Shown in pieces: positions 1-10,795 of a stretch of 64,000 bases of DNA (positions are counted from its first letter, which is position 1; each line of letters begins with the position of its first letter). This DNA comes from Collinsella sp. (GTDB lineage: Bacteria; Actinomycetota; Coriobacteriia; Coriobacteriales; Coriobacteriaceae), in contig JAGZSF010000010.1 of NCBI GenBank assembly GCA_018381235.1, forward strand, positions 124,001-188,000. The letters run 5' to 3'. The notes under the pieces were generated by a model. The model was not told the origin of the DNA and ran no database searches. It saw nothing but the letters and a program-made list of their open reading frames with translations. The translations under genes and the position numbers were made by a program.

Positions 1-170
1 TCGGGGTTGTGGCAATACGCACAGCGCATGGGACAGCCCTGAACAAACACCACAAAGCGGATGCCGGGTCCATCGACCGTTCCCATCGTCTCAATCGAAT
101 GCACGCGGCCCAGGGCAAACGCAGAGTCCTCGGGACGAGCGTCCACACCCTCGAGCGTCATCTCAGCCAT
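1..170 (-). CDS. pflA: Pyruvate formate-lyase activating enzyme, N-terminal part (cut by window edge)
   Basis: The minus-strand frame starting at 170 (ATG) reads MAEMTLEGVDARPEDSAFAL and then GRVHSIETMGTVDGPG, followed by the radical-SAM cluster motif CPMRCAYC (C-x3-C-x2-C). This matches the start of PFL-activating enzyme, which uses SAM and a 4Fe-4S cluster to install the glycyl radical on PFL. About 56 codons are present and the rest runs off the left edge. Its substrate, the PFL system, lies about 7 kb away on the same strand, with a sucrose/fructan locus and a degV gene in between, so it is not immediately co-transcribed with pflB. Confidence 0.9.
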   Translation of the reverse strand, partial: MAEMTLEGVDARPEDSAFALGRVHSIETMGTVDGPGIRFVVFVQGCPMRCAYCHNP

Positions 171-356
171 TCCCGCTACCTTGCCTCTCATTGGTTTTAG
201 CTACATAAATGCCAGAGTCATTCTAGCCCATATGCATGATGGCGAAACGGTTTAGCGGTCAATTGGGCTGTTCTATTTGGCCCCACGCAAGAGCGGCGGG
301 AAGGTTGTCGCAACCCGCCCGCCGCCGAGGCAATAGAAATCGATAGACGCCAGGTC

Positions 357-1211
357 TTACTCTTTAAGCGTGAGCATCGCACCGAAGGCGGTCGGGCCGC
401 AATGGCTCGAGATGACACCGCCGACCTGAGTCCAGGTAACGTCCTTAAAGCCCAGGTCGTGCGCATAGACTTCCATGTCGTCGCGCAGCTCCTGGGAAAG
501 ACCTACCGAATACGCCAGGCCAATGTGCGAGTAGTCGATCTCGCCCTTCGCAACCATGTGGTCAATAAAGGCGCGGGCGCACTTGAGCATAGAGCCGCGG
601 AACTTCTTGGTCGCCACAAACTTACCGCCCGTTACCTCAATGCAGGGCTTAATCTTGAGCAGGTGGGCGCCAAGGAATGCCACGTTGGACAGACGACCGC
701 CCGCCTTAAGGAAGGCTAGGTCGGTAGGAACAAAGCCCAGCAGCACACGGTCCATGACGGAATTCGTAAAAGCAAAGATCTCGTCGACGGTGGCATCGGG
801 GTGAGCCTCGATGTATTTGGCGGTCTCGACGACAACGAGCGACTGGCCCACCGAGACAAAACGCGTGTCCATGGAGAACACGTAGCCGCGCCCCTTGGCG
901 GCGATCTTCGATGATTGATGCGAGCAGGTCGTGGCCTCGGAATACGCGAGATGCAAAATAGTCGCGTCGGGCTGCTCGGCATGAATTCGGTCATACACGT
1001 GAGCAAAATCCGCAGGCGCGCAGCCACTAGTCTTGGGCATTACGCCAAACTCGTTGCAGCGTGAATAAATCTCGAGCGGATCGATCGAACCGTCCTCGAC
1101 GGTCTCGTCACCAATCGTGACATGCATGGGCACGCGCACGATGCCGTAGCGCTCGCAAAGCTCCGGCGTCACATCCGACCCAGACTCAACCACGATTACG
1201 TACTTGCCCAT
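357..1211 (-). CDS. DegV family fatty-acid-binding protein
   Basis: The 284-residue product starts MGKYVIVVESGSD and has the DegV signatures: KTSGCAPADF near residues 60-69 and LKAGGRLSN in the second half. DegV/FakB proteins bind a fatty acid and present it to a fatty acid kinase; whether this copy acts in that pathway is inference from the family. I chose the ATG at 1211 because it gives the conserved N-terminus. The frame is open upstream to 1322, but that extension has no DegV similarity. The gene stands alone between pflA and the GH32 gene. Confidence 0.85.
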   Translation of the reverse strand: MGKYVIVVESGSDVTPELCERYGIVRVPMHVTIGDETVEDGSIDPLEIYSRCNEFGVMPKTSGCAPADFAHVYDRIHAEQPDATILHLAYSEATTCSHQSSKIAAKGRGYVFSMDTRFVSVGQSLVVVETAKYIEAHPDATVDEIFAFTNSVMDRVLLGFVPTDLAFLKAGGRLSNVAFLGAHLLKIKPCIEVTGGKFVATKKFRGSMLKCARAFIDHMVAKGEIDYSHIGLAYSVGLSQELRDDMEVYAHDLGFKDVTWTQVGGVISSHCGPTAFGAMLTLKE

Positions 1212-1487
1212 TATTATCACGACCCATCTCAACATTGGCTTTTCAATACATGGCACGCACCGACACACTGTTGCACAACAGCGTCCAAGCGCCAAAGAGA
1301 CGCCGCCCCTTGCACACAACAAAGGACAGCGTCTCCTTGGAAAACTCCGTGCTTATCTAGGATTCCATACGGTTTATTAAGGAGGGTTACTTATTCCGCA
1401 AACGGTCGCTATATGCGGTAAGCGGCAGTTGGCCGCGACAACTGCGACACATTCCGTCCAGTAAATCCAATCGTGCTCCACGCACGG

Positions 1488-2930
1488 TTAATGCGCGAGG
1501 CGGTAGAAATTCATCGATGCCGCGCCCTCGGCGTGCAGCTCCATCGCCGGAACCGCCGGCGAATAGGTACGGCTCGTAAGTGCCGCCTCGCCGCCATTTG
1601 CAAAAATCTCGACCATCGTAGTGTCCGAAAGCACGCGCAGGTCGCGAAGCTCGCTGAGCTCGATCGACCTCTGGTCGCGCCCATAGCCTTCGTCACCCAT
1701 GTCGAGGGTAAGCATCCCGTCTGCATAGCACACAAAGACACCCTTGCGGATTTCGAGCTCGACCATCTTGGCGCCCTCACAGGAAACCACAAGATCAAAC
1801 AGGCGGCCCGGCTCCTCAACGGTTTCACCGCCTGTCGCGCGAACGCAGTCGCCGCGCATCCTCTCAATCTCGTGCGCCGGTTGCTGGCAGAGCTTGCCAT
1901 CGCGCATGCTCAGCTCTCGCGGCACCGTCAACGCGCACTGCCACCCGCGCGCCACCGTCGGGTTTTCTGCCGTCGCATCGGGGCAACCCGACCATCCGAT
2001 CATCAAACGCCGGCCTGCAGTATCCTCAAAGGACTGCGGAGCATAGAAATCAAAACCGGCATCGACCATCGGGGGCATGCCCTGCCCGACGATTTTAAAG
2101 CTCGGCGCCTCCCAATCGGCCTCGATGGGGAACCACACGCACTGATGCGGATTGCGGTAACGCCAACCATCGGCAGGCACACCCTGCGGACAGCAAACGA
2201 GAATAAGCTCGCCATCGAGCTCAAACAGATCGGGGCACTCCCACATAAAGCCAAACTTCTCGCCCAACTCAATGCGCGTCGCATAGCTCCAGTCCTCAAG
2301 ATTGCGCGAGGTATAGACAAGCACGCAGCCACGGTCGTCTTTCGTACGAGCACCCAGAACCATGTAGTAGATACCATCGTGCTCAAGGATCTTGGGGTCG
2401 CGCACGTGCGTACCGATATCGTCGGGGTAATCGACCGGTCCAACAGCTATGCACTTCTCGCCCAATTCGTCGGGATTCTCGGCAACCATATGAATCTGGT
2501 TTTGCTCACGGCCCGTCAACACGTAGTCGTAATCATCGCGGTCAAAATGCTTGACGTTGCCGGTATAGAAGTAGTGAATCTTGCCATCACGTACAAAGGC
2601 AGAACCAGAATACGCTCCGCTCGAATCCAAATCGGAATCGGGGAACAGCACGGGGCCGTGATTCTCGTACGTCACAAAATCCTTTGTCGTCAGATGGTTC
2701 CAAAGCACTGGACCGCCATGCGCAGCATCGAACGGATCGTATTGATGATAGATGTGATACGTATCACCAATCTGAACCAAACCGTTGGGGTCGTTGAGCC
2801 AGCCAAGCTCAGGCTCCACATGGAACAGAAGCCTATCGGGGTCGGACGCGATGCGAGCCGCCGTCTCATCCTGTCCGACACGCCACTGCTCATAGTCCGC
2901 GCGTGTCACCTTGTTTTTTTGATTTAACAT
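1488..2930 (-). CDS. GH32 beta-fructofuranosidase / sucrose-6-phosphate hydrolase
   Basis: This 480-residue glycoside hydrolase family 32 enzyme has the three catalytic blocks in order: WLNDPNG at residues 44-50 (nucleophile Asp47), RDP at 177-179 (transition-state stabiliser) and ECPD at 231-234 (acid/base Glu231). The C-terminal part is the usual beta-sandwich. With a PTS EIIBC of the sucrose type directly upstream, the likely substrate is sucrose 6-phosphate or a short phosphorylated fructan (inference). It is the last gene of the minus-strand cluster that starts at the operators near 5960-6044. No signal peptide is seen, so it should act in the cytoplasm. Confidence 0.9.
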   Translation of the reverse strand: MLNQKNKVTRADYEQWRVGQDETAARIASDPDRLLFHVEPELGWLNDPNGLVQIGDTYHIYHQYDPFDAAHGGPVLWNHLTTKDFVTYENHGPVLFPDSDLDSSGAYSGSAFVRDGKIHYFYTGNVKHFDRDDYDYVLTGREQNQIHMVAENPDELGEKCIAVGPVDYPDDIGTHVRDPKILEHDGIYYMVLGARTKDDRGCVLVYTSRNLEDWSYATRIELGEKFGFMWECPDLFELDGELILVCCPQGVPADGWRYRNPHQCVWFPIEADWEAPSFKIVGQGMPPMVDAGFDFYAPQSFEDTAGRRLMIGWSGCPDATAENPTVARGWQCALTVPRELSMRDGKLCQQPAHEIERMRGDCVRATGGETVEEPGRLFDLVVSCEGAKMVELEIRKGVFVCYADGMLTLDMGDEGYGRDQRSIELSELRDLRVLSDTTMVEIFANGGEAALTSRTYSPAVPAMELHAEGAASMNFYRLAH

Positions 2931-3031
2931 CGCCGTTGACTTTCTCGTCTATGGGGAAGGACGCTCGACTCACACGAGTCGAACGCCCTTCCTCAAATGG
3001 ACTTATCCTCAGATTACACTGAACGGCTCAA

Positions 3032-4483
3032 CTAGAAGCTAACGTCGAAGCCAGCGCCAGCGCCCTCTTCATCGGTGGTCGGCACGCCCTTTGCCTTGTT
3101 GTAGGCAAAGATCAAGACGATCGGCACGATAAAGGCGATGAGATTGCCAGCCACATACCACACGAGGGTCTCGGGCGTGACGATGAGCAGGCCAAGCACG
3201 CCGGTCAGACCCTGACCGATAGCGCGCACCTCAAAGAGCTTGACGAAGGCACCGCCGCAGCCTGCACCGATGCATGCGCAGATGAACGGAATGATCGAAT
3301 AGCGCATGTTTGCAGCAAAGATAGCGGGCTCGGAGATTCCGACCAGCGTCGGGATAAAGGACGACATGCAGATGTTGCGCTCTTTGGAGTGCTTCTTGTG
3401 AATGAGGTACATACCGATGGCGCCGCCGCCCTGGGCGATGATGGAAACCGACCAGATGGCCTGGATGTAGTTGAAGCCAGTCGTGGCAACAAGGTTTGCC
3501 TCGATACCCTGGATGAACTGATGCGTACCGGTAACGACGAGCGGCTGCAGGAACGCGGCGAAGACAAAGGCGCCAAAGACGCCCATCCTGTTGTACAGGA
3601 CATCGATTACGCCAGCGAGGACGTCGCCGATCAGGTTGCCGAGCGGGCCGAACACGGTGAACAGGGCGACGTTAGCGAGAATCAGGGTAACGGTCGGGAC
3701 AAAGACGAACGAAACGACCTCGGGGATGTACTTCTGGGCAATCTTTTCGACCTTGGCCATAAACCAGGCAGTCAGGATTGCAGGGAATACGCCGCCCTGG
3801 AAAGCAACCATGGGAATGGATAGCGGACCGAAGTTCCAGTACTCAGCACCCGTCGGGTCCATAACGAACGTGTTGCGGTTCATAAGGCTCGGGTGAACCA
3901 TGACGATACCGACGAGGATGCCCAGGATCGGGTTACCGCCAAAACGCTTGACTGCGCTGTACATAACCAGGACAGGCAGGTAGTCGAACGTGGTGGCGAT
4001 AATGGCAAAGAAGCTTGCGAGGTTCTTGAGGAACTCGCTGTGATCGGCGAGGCTGCCCTCCATGCCAAAGAGGCCGTTGGCAACGATCAGCGACTTAAGG
4101 CCGATGATGATTGCAGCGCCGACGAAGGCGGGAATGATGGGGATAAAGATGTCCGAGAATACCTTGAGGACCGAGAAGAACTTGCCCTTCTTGTCCGCCT
4201 CGGCGCCCTTGACCTCGGAAGCGCTGATCTCCTTAACGCCCGTCAGAGCCATAAACTCATCGTAAACCTTGTTGACGGTACCGGTACCGAAGATGATCAT
4301 GAGCTGGCCGCTGTTGTACAGCACGCCCTTGACGCCATCGATGTTCTCGAGCTCGGCCTTGTTGTATTTGCTCGTATCCTTGAGCACCAGACGCAGACGG
4401 GTCACGCAATGCGTGGCGCCCTCGATGTTCTCCAGTCCGCCGACGTTGTCGACGACTTGCTGGGACACTGCCTTGTAGTCCAT
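3032..4483 (-). CDS. PTS EIIBC, sucrose/beta-glucoside family
   Basis: The 483-residue protein has an N-terminal EIIB domain with phosphorylation Cys26 in GATHCVTRLRL, then an EIIC membrane domain of about ten segments with the GISEP motif. There is no EIIA domain, as in ScrA-type permeases, so EIIA must come from elsewhere. The ATG at 4483 is preferred over the one at 4495 because GGAGAGG sits 4 bases upstream of it. It lies between two GH32 genes and most likely imports sucrose or a related fructoside as the phosphate. The same operators and LacI protein probably control it. Confidence 0.88.
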   Translation of the reverse strand: MDYKAVSQQVVDNVGGLENIEGATHCVTRLRLVLKDTSKYNKAELENIDGVKGVLYNSGQLMIIFGTGTVNKVYDEFMALTGVKEISASEVKGAEADKKGKFFSVLKVFSDIFIPIIPAFVGAAIIIGLKSLIVANGLFGMEGSLADHSEFLKNLASFFAIIATTFDYLPVLVMYSAVKRFGGNPILGILVGIVMVHPSLMNRNTFVMDPTGAEYWNFGPLSIPMVAFQGGVFPAILTAWFMAKVEKIAQKYIPEVVSFVFVPTVTLILANVALFTVFGPLGNLIGDVLAGVIDVLYNRMGVFGAFVFAAFLQPLVVTGTHQFIQGIEANLVATTGFNYIQAIWSVSIIAQGGGAIGMYLIHKKHSKERNICMSSFIPTLVGISEPAIFAANMRYSIIPFICACIGAGCGGAFVKLFEVRAIGQGLTGVLGLLIVTPETLVWYVAGNLIAFIVPIVLIFAYNKAKGVPTTDEEGAGAGFDVSF

Positions 4484-4528
4484 GTTCCTCTCCATTCCTT
4501 TTCTAAATCATAAAACGGTTCGTTGCCG

Positions 4529-5911
4529 CTACAGAGACGCGATCGTTGCGTTTGCGCACTTGAGCGCACCGTCGGTGACGGTAAGCGCCACACCCTGGCC
4601 CTGCTTGTTGCAGAAGCGAGCGTTGAGCGCAACATCATCGACAAAGATGGTCGCGATGTCGTCGTCGACGACCAGACGCACATGGTGAGTGCCCTCGCCC
4701 TTAAAGAACAACGGACGCTCGAGGCCCATGTTGTTGACCTGGAACCACGGGTACTGGGGAGCCGGCGTGAACTCGAGCTTGCCCTCGCGCAGGTTGGCGC
4801 GGAACTCATAGGCAAGACCAGTCTCGGCGTCCTCGGCGAACTTGACCGAGAAGCCGGCAGCGTTACCGCCGAGCTCAATGTCGGCATCGAGCAAGTAGGT
4901 GGAGCCGGCATCCGCGGCGAGCACCTGCTCGACCTTGCCCGACTCGCAGGAAAGCTCAAAGGTCTCGACTGCCTTAGCCTCGCCAAAGGCGCCAAGCATG
5001 CTGTCGGGGAGCTTGGTGCCGAGCGTTCCGTCGGCACGCTGAACGATCTCGAGGGGCATAAAAGTGCCACCCCACAGGTAAGAGCTGGGGTCGCCGCCCT
5101 CGTCGCGCGTCGGGACCCAACCAAAGAGAACGCGGCGCTCGCCATCGAATGCGGTGCGAGCGGCGTAGTACGCGCGGCCGTCGAAGGAGTCGTCAGCGGG
5201 GGTAATCCAAGGACCGTTGATGGACTTGGACATGCGGTAACGGGTCTTGTTGCCGTCGCTGTACTCGGAAAAGACGAGGTACCACCAGTCGCCCATCTTA
5301 AAGAGATCAGGCATCTCAAACATGGTGTACAGGCCCGGGTTCCACCAGTCGCCCTGGAACTCCCAGTTGGTCAGATCCTTGGAGGTGAACTTGACCAGGC
5401 GGCCGGTCATCAGACGCTTGTCCTCGCCCACACGCGTGCCGAGGATGAGCATGTACTCTTCGTTCTCCTCATCCCAAAGCACAAAGGGATCGCGCCAGTT
5501 GCGGTCATCGTAACCCTCCTGGGGCGGAAGCAGCGTCTCGGCGATGTTCTTCTCCCACTTGACGGCGTCGTCGCTCGTCGCGTGAAGAAGAACCTGCTTC
5601 ATCAAACGTGCGCGGACCTTATCGCGATTGCAACCAGTGTAGAGCGCATGGTACTTGTCGCCCACCTTAAACACCGTGCCGGCATAAATGTACTGGTCGA
5701 CTTCCTCGTCGCCGCCGCGCTCAAGGCTCTCGCCAAAGTCCTTGTAGTTGACGAAATCCTTGGTCGTAGCGAGTGCCCAGCCAAACGGCTCTCCGAAAGG
5801 TTCGGGGTTACGCGTGTCACGCTGATGATAGAGATAGAACGTGCCGTCCTCGCCGTACGGCATGATGTCGCCTACCCAAATTCCCTCAGGCTGGTAATAC
5901 ACCTTGTGCAT
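4529..5911 (-). CDS. Divergent GH32-type glycoside hydrolase
   Basis: The 460-residue product (ATG at 5911, AAGGAAG 7 bases upstream) has the five-bladed GH32/43 fold pattern but not the standard NDPNG block. Instead it starts YYQPEGIWVGDIMPY, putting a candidate nucleophile at Asp15. WRDPF (Asp141) and EMPD (Glu199) are intact, followed by a C-terminal beta-sandwich. The altered first block suggests a substrate or linkage different from the partner GH32 enzyme at 1488-2930. It is the first gene after the operator region. An exo-acting fructosidase is the best guess; the precise substrate cannot be read from the sequence. Confidence 0.8.
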   Translation of the reverse strand: MHKVYYQPEGIWVGDIMPYGEDGTFYLYHQRDTRNPEPFGEPFGWALATTKDFVNYKDFGESLERGGDEEVDQYIYAGTVFKVGDKYHALYTGCNRDKVRARLMKQVLLHATSDDAVKWEKNIAETLLPPQEGYDDRNWRDPFVLWDEENEEYMLILGTRVGEDKRLMTGRLVKFTSKDLTNWEFQGDWWNPGLYTMFEMPDLFKMGDWWYLVFSEYSDGNKTRYRMSKSINGPWITPADDSFDGRAYYAARTAFDGERRVLFGWVPTRDEGGDPSSYLWGGTFMPLEIVQRADGTLGTKLPDSMLGAFGEAKAVETFELSCESGKVEQVLAADAGSTYLLDADIELGGNAAGFSVKFAEDAETGLAYEFRANLREGKLEFTPAPQYPWFQVNNMGLERPLFFKGEGTHHVRLVVDDDIATIFVDDVALNARFCNKQGQGVALTVTDGALKCANATIASL

Positions 5912-5958
5912 CCGAGACTTCCTTTCCACGACATACTAACTCGGTACAATGGCAAGAT

Positions 5959-6044
5959 ATGTCAATCGTTTTCATATGTCAAACGTTTTCACACCAATAC
6001 GTCTTTTCGCAGTTCCAGTCGTCGGCAAACGGTTGACATATGCC
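5959..6044. promoter_or_regulatory. Tandem LacI-type operators of the GH32/PTS operon
   Basis: Two near-identical sites lie head to tail with a 17-bp period: ATGTCAATCGTTTTCAT at 5959-5975 and ATGTCAAACGTTTTCAC at 5976-5992. A third, inverted site GGCAAACGGTTGACAT starts at 6024. All contain the AACGTT-like core of LacI operators and match the site in front of the lacI gene at 7125-7141. They lie between the lacI stop and the first GH32 gene, where the operon promoter must be. Confidence 0.75.
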
Positions 6045-6094
6045 GGTGAACGGTCATCAGAGGCGTTTGAGGAATTCTTTTGGCACGGGATGAA

Positions 6095-7105
6095 CTACGC
6101 GGTTTTGCCCTCAATGAGTTCAACGGGGAGCTTGATATTCGATTCGGGATTATCGCCGTTAATAAGAGCGATGATGGATTGCGCCGCGAGCTCTCCGATG
6201 CGATCGATATCTTGACGTACGGTTGTTAAGTCAGGCATAAACGTCATAGTTCGGCGGGCACCATCCGCGCCCACGACCTTAATATCGTCTGGAGCGCTCA
6301 AGCCGCGCTGCTTCATCACGTTGAGACAGATGGCCGCCATCGTATCGTCTCCCGCAAAGATGCCGTCAATATCGGGGTTCTCATCGAGGATCTTCGCAAC
6401 GACCGCGCCCTTTTCGTCGTCGGGCTTAACGAACTCAACCTCACGGACAAGCGCGGACAAACCGGCCCGCTCAACAACATCGAGGTAGGCATCGGTACGC
6501 TTATTGGCAGGCATGCGCATGCGGCTATTGCTGCGCAGGCACAGGATACGCCTGCAGCCGTCATCAATCAGACGGCGCGTGGCGAGCTCGCCGATGCCAT
6601 AGCTGTCACTTGCAATCTGGACAGAGCCCTCGCCGAGATCGCAGTCGATGCCAACCAGGCTCAAGCCCATCTCGGCATATGCCTCGGCACCGATATTGAG
6701 GGAGTTGACGATGACACCGTCGACCATATTGCGGCGGAGCATGTCAATATAGGAACGCTCAAGATCGGGTCGATTGGCGCTGTTGCACAGCAACATCTTA
6801 AAGCCGTTTTCCGCTAACGTGCGCTCGACCGCCTGCACAACCTGAGCATGGAACGGGCTGCTCACAAAGGGAACGATCATACCGATAAGATTCAGGCGAC
6901 CGTTGAGCATGGCACGGGCGATATCGTTGGGCGTATAGTTGATGCGCTCCATCGCGGCATGGACCTTATCGCGGGTCTCTTGGCTAATATAGCCGCGATT
7001 ATTAAGCACGCGAGATACCGTAGTAGGCGAAACCCCCGCCACCGCTGCAACTTCCTTGATGCCAGGCTTAGCAGAATCCTTAGAACGAGCGCCCTCGCGA
7101 GCCAT
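6095..7105 (-). CDS. LacI-family regulator of the sucrose/fructan locus
   Basis: The 336-residue protein has an N-terminal helix-turn-helix (residues 16-36, IKEVAAVAGVSPTTVSRVLN) with the hinge region following, and a periplasmic-binding-protein-like effector domain. ATG at 7105 is chosen because GGGAGGG lies 4 bases upstream. It is the gene just upstream of GH32-PTS-GH32 on the same strand, and identical-looking operators occur both before it and before the operon, so autoregulation plus repression of the operon is likely. The effector is probably a phosphorylated fructoside (inference). Confidence 0.9.
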   Translation of the reverse strand: MAREGARSKDSAKPGIKEVAAVAGVSPTTVSRVLNNRGYISQETRDKVHAAMERINYTPNDIARAMLNGRLNLIGMIVPFVSSPFHAQVVQAVERTLAENGFKMLLCNSANRPDLERSYIDMLRRNMVDGVIVNSLNIGAEAYAEMGLSLVGIDCDLGEGSVQIASDSYGIGELATRRLIDDGCRRILCLRSNSRMRMPANKRTDAYLDVVERAGLSALVREVEFVKPDDEKGAVVAKILDENPDIDGIFAGDDTMAAICLNVMKQRGLSAPDDIKVVGADGARRTMTFMPDLTTVRQDIDRIGELAAQSIIALINGDNPESNIKLPVELIEGKTA

Positions 7106-7124
7106 AGCACCCTCCCCCATCAAC

Positions 7125-7141
7125 ATGTCAAACGTTTACAT
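7125..7141. promoter_or_regulatory. Operator in front of lacI (autoregulation)
   Basis: ATGTCAAACGTTTACAT is an imperfect palindrome 20 bases upstream of the lacI start and matches the operators at 5959-5992. It would let the regulator control its own gene. Confidence 0.7.
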
Positions 7142-7255
7142 AAGAACAAAGCATACCCCAACAGCAGCGGGAAGACGGTAACAGCACAAGTAAGTAAACG
7201 ACTCATCCAAATAATTAGGAGAGTTCCGCCTAAAGGGTGACTACACAGGACCCCC

Positions 7256-7383
7256 GCCGGGCCGCTTTGGGTTACTTTCCAAAACATTTCCGCAGGATGC
7301 AAAGGGCTCCGCCGCGCGAAGCGCGCAGCGGAGCCCTTTGCATGTCCGAGGACGTTTTGGAAAGTAACCCAAAGCGGCCCGGC
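7256..7383. repeat. Long palindromic repeat, family R3, copy a
   Basis: A 128-bp hairpin with a perfect 30-bp outer arm (7256-7285 against 7354-7383) and an inner stem around GCAAAGGGCTCCGC. Between the stems is an asymmetric loop (ATTTCCGCAGG on the left, GTCCGAGGACG on the right) that is nearly the same in copy b at 39455-39607, although the arms differ. It lies just 3' of the glycyl-radical gene and 5' of lacI, so it may also end pfl transcription, but no long T-run follows. Confidence 0.8.
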
Positions 7384-7406
7384 GATCCTGCGGGAGTTAA
7401 ACCCCT

Positions 7407-7658
7407 TTAGAACTTGTCGTGGAAGGTACGCGAAATGACCTCGTCCTGCTGCTCCTTGGTGAGCGTGTGGAAGTTCACGGCATAGCCGGAAACGCGGATG
7501 GTCAGCTGCGGGTACTTCTCGGGGTGAGCCTGAGCGTCAAGCAGCGTCTCACGGTTGAAGACGTTGATGTTCAGGTGGTGGCCACCCTTCTCGGCGTAAG
7601 CGTCGAGCATGTGGACCAGGTTATCGGCCTGAGTCTCGGAAACTTCAGAAACCTTCAT
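7407..7658 (-). CDS. grcA: Stand-alone glycyl-radical domain of pyruvate formate-lyase (GrcA/YfiD-like)
   Basis: The 83-residue protein corresponds to the C-terminal end of PFL. It carries HLNINVFNRETLLDAQ, then PEKYPQLTIRVSGYAVNF with radical-forming Gly58, and ends with the usual QQDEVISRTFHDKF-type tail. The preceding gene encodes a PFL that stops exactly before this domain, so the two most likely form one enzyme. This differs from E. coli GrcA, which is a spare part for a complete PFL. AAGGAG lies 7 bases upstream of the ATG. The gene follows pflB by 85 bp on the same strand. Confidence 0.92.
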   Translation of the reverse strand: MKVSEVSETQADNLVHMLDAYAEKGGHHLNINVFNRETLLDAQAHPEKYPQLTIRVSGYAVNFHTLTKEQQDEVISRTFHDKF

Positions 7659-7681
7659 AATGTGTCTCCTTCGATCGATAG

Positions 7682-7742
7682 GCGCCGGCCGAAACCGGCG
7701 CGCTAATCAGTAATCGTTATTGTTAGTATAGCACTAACAATA
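7682..7742. promoter_or_regulatory. Two hairpins between pflB and grcA
   Basis: A perfect 10-bp inverted repeat (TATTGTTAGT / ACTAACAATA, 7718-7742) begins one base after the pflB stop, and a second GC hairpin (GCGCCGG / CCGGCGC, 7682-7701) follows before the grcA ribosome site. Neither is followed by a clear T-run. They look like RNA-processing or stability elements that could set the ratio of the two PFL pieces. Confidence 0.6.
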
Positions 7743-7743
7743 G

Positions 7744-9795
<2,052 letters not shown>

Positions 9796-10299
9796 TGTGT
9801 AACCACGCTCCTAGTTACGTGTAATGCGGCGCTCTCTCACACCGCTGCTTATTGAATTCTTGAATTATCGGCTTGCACTACCGGCTTCTTCCGTTCTTCA
9901 CCACACGTTGGTACAGGGAAAAACGTTTGTCCACCTTGGAACTGCAACCCAAAACCCAAGATTTCACCCGTTTGAGAAGGATAACATAGCTACCCCCTTC
10001 ATCAGTGCTGTTATATGTTTCTTTTTTTATACCATTATGGCGTTTTTAACAAATCCGCAGGAAATGCGAGCGCGAACAACTACCGTTCACCGATTTGTTT
10101 GGTATTTTTCCTTGCCTTTGTACGACGTTCACTCTAGCTGTTATGCCAGCTTTAGCAGGGTAAAGTGCCTCTGAGTAGGCTTTAGGACATGCCTAACGAT
10201 CTGCCCCAAACTTTACTGGCACCGACGGTGTACGGAGGTCGCCTAAAGGTAGTTTTCTAGGCATGTCTCAAAATCTACCGTATAGGGCGCGCGTGCAAG
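9796..10299. promoter_or_regulatory. Divergent pflB / marR promoter region
   Basis: About 500 bp without a gene, clearly more AT-rich than its surroundings, holding the pflB promoter (minus) and the marR promoter (plus). It contains inverted copies of ACATGCCTA (10188-10197 and 10259-10268), and CTTTAGG/CCTAAAG and GTAAAGT/ACTTTAC pairs between 10155 and 10268. These could be a structured leader or regulator sites for the marR operon. I do not recognise a known riboswitch here. Confidence 0.45.
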
Positions 10300-10357
10300 G
10301 GTATCATCTTTCACCGAAAATAGTTTCTAGTGTTAGGGGTTTTCGGTGGAAGATACC
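10300..10357. promoter_or_regulatory. Palindrome over the marR start codon
   Basis: GGTATCATCTTTCACCGAAAA on the left pairs with TTTTCGGTGGAAGATACC on the right, with a 3-base bulge. The right arm includes the GTG start codon of marR. It may be the MarR operator, or an RNA hairpin hiding the start. Confidence 0.6.
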
Positions 10358-10795
10358 GACTTCCATGAGCTTGGGCGTCAGCTCCTTACCGAGTTTGGCG
10401 GCATTCACCAGCGCGTTTCGCGCTTTGTGGACAAAGCTCTCAGCGGCGAGATGGCTGTCATGCGCGCCCTTATGCTCGCTGGCGGTTCGCTCACGCCGAG
10501 CGAACTCGCTGATCGCGCCTGGGTCTCGAACGCCCGCATCGCCAATATCCTACGCGCTCTCGAAGCCAAGGGTTGGGTTGAGCGTGAGCACTCAAAGACC
10601 GACCGTCGTCGCGTACACGTCATAGTGACCGACAAGGGATTCCAGGATCTCGAAATCAAACGCCGGGAATTCGAGGACCGCACCGCGGCTTTCCTCGAGC
10701 AGCTCGGCGAAACAGATACCCAAGAGATGGTGCGCCTTCTTAGACGTGCCAACGAAATTATCGACCGCAATCAAGAAAGGAGAGATGCCGAGTGA
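10346..10795 (+). CDS. MarR-family transcriptional regulator
   Basis: The 149-residue winged-helix protein has the MarR core: MAVMRALMLAGGSLTPSELA as the first helices, VSNARIANILRALEAKGWVER as the recognition helix and DRRRVHVIVTDKG as the wing. The start is GTG at 10346, with AGGGG upstream. Its stop codon overlaps the start of the exporter gene (GTGA), so it is translationally coupled to the ABC pair. The most likely role is a drug-responsive repressor of its own operon (inference from the family and the layout). Confidence 0.88.
   Translation: MEDTDFHELGRQLLTEFGGIHQRVSRFVDKALSGEMAVMRALMLAGGSLTPSELADRAWVSNARIANILRALEAKGWVEREHSKTDRRRVHVIVTDKGFQDLEIKRREFEDRTAAFLEQLGETDTQEMVRLLRRANEIIDRNQERRDAE

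Noticed and set aside
9796..10299. Known riboswitch in the pflB-marR gap
   Set aside because: Stems are present, but no conserved core of a class I know could be matched, so it is listed only as a promoter region.
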